The notes below the pieces were generated by a model. That model searched no databases and was not told the origin of the DNA. It saw only the letters and a list, made by a program, of their open reading frames with translations. A stretch of DNA of 12,254 nucleotides, taken from positions 1 through 12,254 of the forward strand of contig CAYMPQ010000054.1 in assembly GCA_964392345.1 (NCBI GenBank). The letters are read 5' to 3'. Of the stretch, positions 7,196 to 12,254 are shown piece after piece. How positions within the stretch are numbered: the stretch's first letter is position 1; each line of letters begins with the position of its first letter. The stretch is from JAUVXY01 sp964392345 (GTDB lineage Bacteria > Actinomycetota > Humimicrobiia > Humimicrobiales > Humimicrobiaceae). The position numbers were made by a program, and so were the translations under genes.

Positions 7196-8032
7196 ATGAG
7201 TAAACCAATAATTTGGCAGGAAATAACCTGGCCAGAAATTAAGAAAGTAAGCAGGGAAGTTGGTATAGCAATACTTCCTATTGGTGCAACCGAGCAGCAT
7301 GGGTTTCATTGTCCGACGGGTGTTGACTTCTATAATGCATATGAAATTTCTAAAAGAGTTTCAGCACGAACAGGAGCTATAGTGGCTCCACCAATGCCAT
7401 ATGGAAGTCATCCTTATTTTCATTATGGATTTGCTGGCACAATTCCGATAAGAGCTACTACTCAGATTGAATTTGTGAGAGATGTTGTAAAGGGACTGGT
7501 AAATTCAGGATTTAAAAAAATAATAATTATGCAGGCGCATGGACAGTGGTGGACAATTAACACTGCAATGCAGGAGACAGCTTTAGATGTAGATTGTTTC
7601 ATGGCAGTTGCTACCTGGTGGGAACTAGCATGTGAAAAGATTAAAGAGGTTTGTGAGACTCCATTTAAGCATGCTGATGAAGTGGAAACATCAGTAAGTC
7701 TTGCACTTTATCCTGAGCTGGTAGATATGTCAAAAGCTGAGCCTGACTATACATTAAAACCATATATTGATAAAAAATTTGTCAGACCTTCGGTACACTC
7801 AGAGCTAATAAATGCATTTCCGATAGAATCTATAACTTCTATTCCCCAGGAATGTTCTGCTATGAAAACTGGTGCTCCTGGAGATCCAAGAAAAGCTACT
7901 GCTGAGAAGGGTGAAGCAATAGTATCCACTGCAGTTGATGTTGTTGCGGGTTTAATTGAATATCTAAAGAAGAATTACAAGCCTGATGAATTTCCAAGAG
8001 TAAAACCAGATTTAAAAGAAGATATGTATTGA
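7196..8032 (+). CDS. Creatininase-family metal-dependent hydrolase
   Basis: Hydrolase of 278 residues in the creatininase / MftE / inosose-hydrolase superfamily, which uses two divalent metals. Candidate ligands are Glu33 and His35 in GATEQHG, Asp44 in TGVDFYNA, His115 in QAHGQWW and Glu162 in HADEVETS. The common NGHGGN signature reads QAHGQWW, so it is a divergent branch rather than a true creatininase. Family members include creatininase, the mycofactocin peptidase MftE and the Thermotoga 3-keto-inositol hydrolase IolN. The neighbours (sugar kinase, dehydrogenases, DeoR regulator) favour an IolN-like role on an oxidised sugar or cyclitol over the other two. AGGGGTGAT just upstream is the ribosome site. 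It is co-transcribed with the 2Fe-2S gene, 18 bases apart. Confidence 0.85.
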   Translation: MSKPIIWQEITWPEIKKVSREVGIAILPIGATEQHGFHCPTGVDFYNAYEISKRVSARTGAIVAPPMPYGSHPYFHYGFAGTIPIRATTQIEFVRDVVKGLVNSGFKKIIIMQAHGQWWTINTAMQETALDVDCFMAVATWWELACEKIKEVCETPFKHADEVETSVSLALYPELVDMSKAEPDYTLKPYIDKKFVRPSVHSELINAFPIESITSIPQECSAMKTGAPGDPRKATAEKGEAIVSTAVDVVAGLIEYLKKNYKPDEFPRVKPDLKEDMY

Positions 8033-8102
8033 TTGGTACAGAGCAGTTAGATGTTGGATGATAAATCCTGGATTTTGTTATTTTGGTAATTTATGTGTCG
8101 TT

Positions 8103-8130
8103 GCTATTGCTATGGTCAATAGCTTAATTT
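8103..8130 (+). terminator. Weak hairpin, possible terminator or attenuator between hydrolase and kinase genes
   Basis: GCTATTG (8103-8109) pairs perfectly with CAATAGC (8117-8123) around a 7-base loop, followed by TTAATTT. Three G/C pairs in seven and an interrupted T tract make it weak at best, so read-through into the kinase gene is likely. The rest of the 198-base gap 8033-8230 holds no ORF and no consensus promoter. CTTAATTTA occurs twice, at 8123-8131 and 8163-8171, exactly 40 bases apart. Confidence 0.3.
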
Positions 8131-8230
8131 AGTGTGCGCTAAAATGTTTTTAGACTCACTGTCTTAATTTAACAGCAGTTTAGGATGGCTATTTATTAAA
8201 TGTTAATTGATAATATGGTGATGTGTATTA

Positions 8231-9736
8231 ATGATGAGAGAGTTTTTGCTTGGTATTGATATAGGTTCAGGAGGGTGCAAAGCAACTCTACTGAACCTAT
8301 GCAGTAAAAAAATTATTACTTTGTCCCAGGAGTATCCTACCTATTATCCCAAAGCAGGGTGGGCCGAGCAGGACTGCGAGGATTGGATTAAAAGTGCTGG
8401 CCAGTTAATAAAGCTGTTATTGGATAGATCGGATTGTCTACCAGAACAGATAAGAGCGGTAGGAATTGGCGGTGTTACTCACTCACCGGTGCTGCTTGAT
8501 AAAAATAGAAATGTTTTAGGGCCTGTAATACACCTGACAGATGCAAGGAGTTTCAAGCAAGCTGAATGGCTTAGAAAAAAGGCTGGCAACATTATTTTAA
8601 AAATTGGTTTAAATCCTGTTGATGTTATGTGGACCATATCCATGCTTCTGTGGATTCGTGAGAATGATTTTGACAGATGGAGTAGAATATCAAAAATCTT
8701 GTTTCCAAAGGATTATGTCAGGTTTAGACTTACGGGTTCAGAAGTTACGGATGAAGTTGATGCTCAGGGGACATTACTGTTTAATCCATTGGAAAAAAGC
8801 TGGCAGCCAGACCTTTTAAAGCTTATTGAACTTAACAAAGATGTCCTTCCAGAGGTTGCAAGCTCGAGTGATGTTGTTGGAAAAGTTACTGGCGAGGGCT
8901 CAGAATGGTCAGGACTAAAGCCAGAAACACCAGTTATAGCCGGTACCACCGATACACTACTTGAGGTGTATGCTTCAGGCTCTGTTAAGCCAGGAGATTG
9001 TACGGTTAAGCTTGCTACTTTTGGGAGAATATGTGTTATTACTGATAAACCTTATTATGGTAAGGGATTAGTTAATTATTCATACATAAAGGAAGGGTTA
9101 TGGTATCCAGGAACAGGAACAAGATCCTTTGCCACTTCGCTGCGCTGGTTCAGGGATGAGTTTTGTAAAGATATTGCCAATTTAAAGGATGCATATTCCA
9201 TTATGGATGATGAGGCTGAAGGTATTCCTCCAGGGGCTGGAGGTTTACTTTACCATCCTTATCTTCAAGGGGAGGGTTCACCCTATAATGACCCACACCT
9301 GAGAGGCGATTTTATTGGACTTTCCCTCCACCATAAAAGGGGTCACCTTATAAGGGCTATACTTGAAGGAACAGCCTTTTCTCTTTTAGATTGTATAAAT
9401 TTTATTAAAGGCAAAGGGGTAAAAATAAATATGCCATTAAAATTTATAGGAGGAGGTATCAACAGTAAATTGTGGACGGAGATTGTTGCTGATGTTTTGG
9501 GAAGCGATGCTGTAGTGCCAGTAGCGACAGACCCCTCGATAGGCGCAGCTCTTCTAGCTGGTGTTGGAATAGGAGTTTACAAGAGTATTGAGGATGCACA
9601 AAAAGAAAATAGTGGCTTCTCAAAAAAAATTAGACACGATAAAGAAAAAACAGAAGCATACAATAATTTATTTAACGTATATAAAAAGGTACAGAATTTA
9701 CTGGTAGATATTAATCATAATCTTTCGGAAATTTAA
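8231..9736 (+). CDS. FGGY-family carbohydrate kinase (xylulokinase-like)
   Basis: ATP-dependent sugar kinase of 501 residues, the normal family length. The N-terminal actin-like domain begins LLGIDIGSGGCKATL (phosphate loop). GWAEQD (43-48), GIGGVTHSP (78-86) and LTDARS (102-107) follow. The catalytic base is probably Asp241 in AGTTDTLLE. The C-terminal domain has PPGAGGLLYHPYLQGEGSP, HLIRAILEGTAFSLLD and the nucleotide-binding IGGGINSKLW (406-415). This pattern is closest to the xylulokinase branch, but FGGY specificity (xylulose, ribulose, gluconate, erythritol and others) is poorly predicted from sequence. GGTGAT at 8217-8222 is the ribosome site for ATG 8231; a second ATG at 8234 is equally possible. 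Its product is a candidate effector for the DeoR-type regulator. Confidence 0.9.
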   Translation: MMREFLLGIDIGSGGCKATLLNLCSKKIITLSQEYPTYYPKAGWAEQDCEDWIKSAGQLIKLLLDRSDCLPEQIRAVGIGGVTHSPVLLDKNRNVLGPVIHLTDARSFKQAEWLRKKAGNIILKIGLNPVDVMWTISMLLWIRENDFDRWSRISKILFPKDYVRFRLTGSEVTDEVDAQGTLLFNPLEKSWQPDLLKLIELNKDVLPEVASSSDVVGKVTGEGSEWSGLKPETPVIAGTTDTLLEVYASGSVKPGDCTVKLATFGRICVITDKPYYGKGLVNYSYIKEGLWYPGTGTRSFATSLRWFRDEFCKDIANLKDAYSIMDDEAEGIPPGAGGLLYHPYLQGEGSPYNDPHLRGDFIGLSLHHKRGHLIRAILEGTAFSLLDCINFIKGKGVKINMPLKFIGGGINSKLWTEIVADVLGSDAVVPVATDPSIGAALLAGVGIGVYKSIEDAQKENSGFSKKIRHDKEKTEAYNNLFNVYKKVQNLLVDINHNLSEI

Positions 9737-9775
9737 GTAATTGTACACTAAAAGGAATAATTAAAGGAGAGGCAG

Positions 9776-11215
9776 ATGAAGCTTGATCGCAGTTCATATA
9801 TGTTTGATATGATTTTATTTGAGCTAAAGGATATAGTCGGGGATGAAGATGTGTCAACTGCTGAATCAGATAAGATAGCTTATTCAGTGGATTATTACTG
9901 GGTATCTGAACTATGGCACGACAGGGGTCAAAGGGGTCCTGCCCCTGACTTCATTGTCCTGCCTGAGACAGCGAAAGAAGTATCAAAGATAATGGTACTG
10001 GCAAATGAGTATAAAATTCCTGTCACTATATGGGGCGGGGGTGCTGGATCACAAGGAGGTGCACTTCCGATATGCAGGGGGATTGTGCTGGATACCAAGA
10101 AAATGAATAAAGTTCATAACATTGATTTAAATTCCATGACTGTAGAAGTTGATACTGGCATTATAATGGAGCACCTCGAACGTGAGCTTGAAAAATATAA
10201 TGTTTCTACAATGCACCTTCCGGCATCATTTTATTGCTCAACTGTTGGAGGTTTTCTTGCCCACAGGGGAACGGGTGTACTTTCCACAAAATATGGAAAG
10301 ATGGAAGATATGGTTGTTTCAATGGAAGTAGTCTTACCAGATGGGAGAGTAATTAACACCCTTCCTGTGCCCAAAACTGCCAGTGGCCCAGATTTAAATT
10401 GGTTTTTTATAGGATCTGAAGGAACTTTAGGTGTGATAACCAAAGTTACGCTTAAAATTCATAAGATTCCCGAGGTTAGGAAGTTTAGAGCTTTTCTTTT
10501 TAAAGATCTCCACTCAGGAATTGAGGTTGGAAGGAAAATTGTCCATAGTGGTCTCCACCCCTGTGTTATAAGGCTTTATGACAATGCAGAGACTAAAAGT
10601 TTAATAAAACGGGTCCTTGGGATAGATAGAGATGGAGCTTACCTTGTTTATGGTTTTGATGGTTATGAGAATATTGTTGATCTTGAGATGAAATATGCGT
10701 CAGAAATTGCAGGAAATGAGAACGGAGAGGATCTCGGACGTAAACCTGGTGAGGAATGGTGGCTGAATAGATATAAATTCTTTTTCCCTCCTTACTGCTT
10801 TGCTTTACCACAGGCTTTTGGAACCTGTGACACTGTAGCTACATATAGTAATATTGAAAATGTATATTGGGAAATGAAAAGTGTGGTTGAGAAAAATTTC
10901 CCTGAGGCCAGGTTTATTGGACATTTCTCTCACTGGTTCCATTGGGGTTGCATGCTTTATTCAAGGTTTATAGTTGATAATCCGCCTTCTGATCCCCACG
11001 AGGCTATTCAACTTTATAATAAAATCTGGAATACGGTCCTGAGAGCAGCAATGAGCAAGGGAGGGGTATTAAATGAACATCATGGAGTTGGATTGAAGTT
11101 GGGAAGGCTGATGAAGGAGCAATACAATGATTCGTTTATGATGATAAAAAATTTAAAAAGAGATCTGGATCCTAACAACATAATGAATCCAGGTAAGATG
11201 GGATTGGGAGTTTGA
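9776..11215 (+). CDS. FAD-linked oxidase, GlcD/alkyl-DHAP-synthase-like (PCMH-type FAD domain)
   Basis: Flavoenzyme of 479 residues. Residues about 55-230 form the PCMH FAD-binding domain: FIVLPETAKEVSKIM, TIWGGGAGSQGG (84-95), TVGGFLAHRGTG (156-167) and GSEGTLGVIT (213-222). The C-terminal FAD-oxidase domain ends with NEHHGVG (433-439) and DPNNIMNPGK (465-474). SGPDLNWFFIGSEGTLG and ASIRL-like CVIRLYDNAET resemble the alkyldihydroxyacetonephosphate synthase branch, while the neighbour is a GlcF-like Fe-S protein as in glycolate or lactate oxidases. A 2-hydroxy acid or polyol dehydrogenase role is therefore more likely than ether-lipid synthesis. AAGGAG at 9764-9769 supports the start. It lies 39 bases after the kinase and 5 bases before the Fe-S gene, so it is clearly in the same operon. 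Confidence 0.88.
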   Translation: MKLDRSSYMFDMILFELKDIVGDEDVSTAESDKIAYSVDYYWVSELWHDRGQRGPAPDFIVLPETAKEVSKIMVLANEYKIPVTIWGGGAGSQGGALPICRGIVLDTKKMNKVHNIDLNSMTVEVDTGIIMEHLERELEKYNVSTMHLPASFYCSTVGGFLAHRGTGVLSTKYGKMEDMVVSMEVVLPDGRVINTLPVPKTASGPDLNWFFIGSEGTLGVITKVTLKIHKIPEVRKFRAFLFKDLHSGIEVGRKIVHSGLHPCVIRLYDNAETKSLIKRVLGIDRDGAYLVYGFDGYENIVDLEMKYASEIAGNENGEDLGRKPGEEWWLNRYKFFFPPYCFALPQAFGTCDTVATYSNIENVYWEMKSVVEKNFPEARFIGHFSHWFHWGCMLYSRFIVDNPPSDPHEAIQLYNKIWNTVLRAAMSKGGVLNEHHGVGLKLGRLMKEQYNDSFMMIKNLKRDLDPNNIMNPGKMGLGV

Positions 11216-11220
11216 TTATT

Positions 11221-12254
11221 ATGGAAATAGAAAAAAATCTAGAGATATTAAATGCATGTAGATATTGTCCAATGTGCAGGCATGTCTGTACATCTGGACT
11301 TCTAAGTAATTTAGAATCTGATTTTCCGAGGGGAAGAGGTCTTATTATCTACCATATTTATAAGGGGGTAGAGGAGTATAGCCCTGACCTGGTTAACTCA
11401 ATTTATAACTGTGTCTTATGCGGATGTTGCTGGAGTAACTGCGAAGGTGGCTACAGGATGCATGAGCTGGTCAAATCGGCAAGAGAGGATATTGTGCATT
11501 TGGGCAAGCAGCCGGAGGCAGCTAAAGAGATTAAAGATTCTTTAATTGAAAAAGATAACCCCTATGGTATGGATAAACAAAGTTCATTTTCTGCATCTAT
11601 AGAAGAGAAAAAGTCTGATATTTTATATTATATGGGCCCTGAGGTTAATTATAAAAATCATGAGATAGCCAGGGCAGCTATAAAAATATTTAATAAACTA
11701 AAAATAAACTATACCATTCTTAAAGATGAACCAGCAAGTGGGAAAATTATGTCCCTGCTTGGCTATACTGCAGATGCCAAAAGAAAAGCTAAACAAGTAT
11801 ATGATAGAATTATGAAAATAAGGTGCAGGGACATTATTGTATCCGATCCACTGGCTTACGATGCTTTCAAAAATGATTATAAGGGTTGGGGATTTAATTT
11901 TGAGGGTAAGGTAAGGGTTCTTCATATATCAGAGTACCTGGCTCTTCTCCTAAAGGAAGGAGATTTAAAGCTTGGAGAAATAAAGAAGAAGATAACTCTG
12001 GTAGATTCAGAATATTTAGGGCGGTTTAACAGGATATTTGAACAGCCAAGAGATCTAATAAAAGCATCAGTGAATGCAAACTTTACTGAGATGAGGTGCA
12101 GTAAAGAAAAGCTTCTGGCTACAGGTGAGGCAGCCTTTGTTTTTAAAGGAAGAAAATTTTCTGATGGCAAAAAGCTTGGGGAGAAGATTTGCAGTATGGC
12201 GCAAGATATTGATGCTGAAGAAATAGTTACTCTATCGGCAACAGCAAAAAATAA
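11221..12254 (+). CDS. GlcF/HdrD-like Fe-S protein with cysteine-less CCG domains (3' end off window)
   Basis: The frame from ATG 11221 is open for 344 codons to the right edge, with no stop. The N-terminus has two complete 4Fe-4S motifs: C-x2-C-x2-C-x3-C at Cys13/16/19/23 and again at Cys64/67/70/74, with PRGRGLI between. Such proteins pass electrons from a GlcD-like flavoprotein to a membrane or soluble acceptor. The rest matches the shape of two CCG domains: YYMGPEVNY (136-144), EPASGK (170-175), IVSDPLAYDAFKNDY (206-220), then DSEYLGRFNRIFEQPRDLI (262-280), EMRCSKEKLLATGEA (290-304) and IVTLSATA (335-342). In active relatives these stretches carry Cys as in FxGC, CCG, SCPxC, DPCxLGR and CCG; here all are replaced. 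It starts 5 bases after the FAD oxidase stop, with TGGGAG as a probable ribosome site, so it is the likely partner subunit. Confidence 0.88.
   Translation, partial: MEIEKNLEILNACRYCPMCRHVCTSGLLSNLESDFPRGRGLIIYHIYKGVEEYSPDLVNSIYNCVLCGCCWSNCEGGYRMHELVKSAREDIVHLGKQPEAAKEIKDSLIEKDNPYGMDKQSSFSASIEEKKSDILYYMGPEVNYKNHEIARAAIKIFNKLKINYTILKDEPASGKIMSLLGYTADAKRKAKQVYDRIMKIRCRDIIVSDPLAYDAFKNDYKGWGFNFEGKVRVLHISEYLALLLKEGDLKLGEIKKKITLVDSEYLGRFNRIFEQPRDLIKASVNANFTEMRCSKEKLLATGEAAFVFKGRKFSDGKKLGEKICSMAQDIDAEEIVTLSATAKN

Noticed and set aside
7196..8032. MftE of a mycofactocin system
   Set aside because: No mycofactocin precursor peptide, radical SAM gene or other mft gene is present, and the motif context differs.
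8063..8075. AAATCC-T-GGATTT palindrome after the hydrolase gene
   Set aside because: The spacer is a single base, too short for a hairpin loop, and nothing else supports an operator there.
9776..11215. Alkyl-DHAP synthase for ether lipids
   Set aside because: The sequence has AGPS-like stretches, but the immediately coupled Fe-S protein and sugar-catabolic neighbours point to a dehydrogenase; no ether-lipid genes are nearby.
1..12254. tRNA, rRNA, CRISPR arrays, insertion sequences or phage genes
   Set aside because: None seen: no spaced repeat series, no transposase-like frame and no tRNA-like cloverleaf noticed by eye in the gaps; minus-strand frames are all short shadows of + strand genes.

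Overview
The window is an AT-rich stretch (low-GC by eye) with every supportable gene on the + strand. It looks like part of the chromosome of an obligate or facultative anaerobe. Evidence for this is an Rnf-type electron-transport subunit (RnfB), a relic of the nickel-pincer cofactor gene larE, an ISC/NIF-type Fe-S assembly pair, and many Fe-S redox proteins. Strong AGGAGG-type ribosome sites and the gene families suggest a Firmicutes-like or similar low-GC anaerobic lineage. The sequence alone does not settle the taxon.

Region 1 (1-1418) holds the C-terminal part of rnfB, cut by the left edge, and a broken larE. The two halves of larE lie in different frames, and the central 55-60 or so codons expected in the family are absent. 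Region 2 (1469-3958) is a tight three-gene operon: a NifS/IscS cysteine desulfurase, a NifU/IscU scaffold and an ArsP_1-family metal permease. The genes overlap by 8 and 4 bases.

Region 3 (about 4079 to the right edge) is the interesting accessory block. A DeoR-family regulator is driven by a perfect consensus promoter. It is followed by a 147-base gap with palindromes that look like operators. Then come an FrdA/SdhA-like flavoprotein, a stand-alone SdhB-like 2Fe-2S protein, a creatininase-family hydrolase, an FGGY sugar kinase, a GlcD/AGPS-like FAD oxidase, and an Fe-S protein of the GlcF/HdrD type that runs off the right edge. That last gene (11221-12254) has no stop inside the window.

Read together, region 3 looks like a catabolic module for a polyol, cyclitol, sugar or sugar acid. 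Two flavoprotein plus Fe-S pairs would remove electrons, the creatininase homologue would hydrolyse an oxidised intermediate, and the kinase would phosphorylate a product that the DeoR protein may sense. This is inference, and the substrate is unknown. Three features set it apart from known pathways. The fumarate-reductase-like subunit has lost some of the conserved dicarboxylate-binding residues. Its partner is only the 2Fe-2S half of SdhB. The GlcF-like protein keeps both N-terminal 4Fe-4S motifs but has lost every CCG-domain cysteine I can locate.
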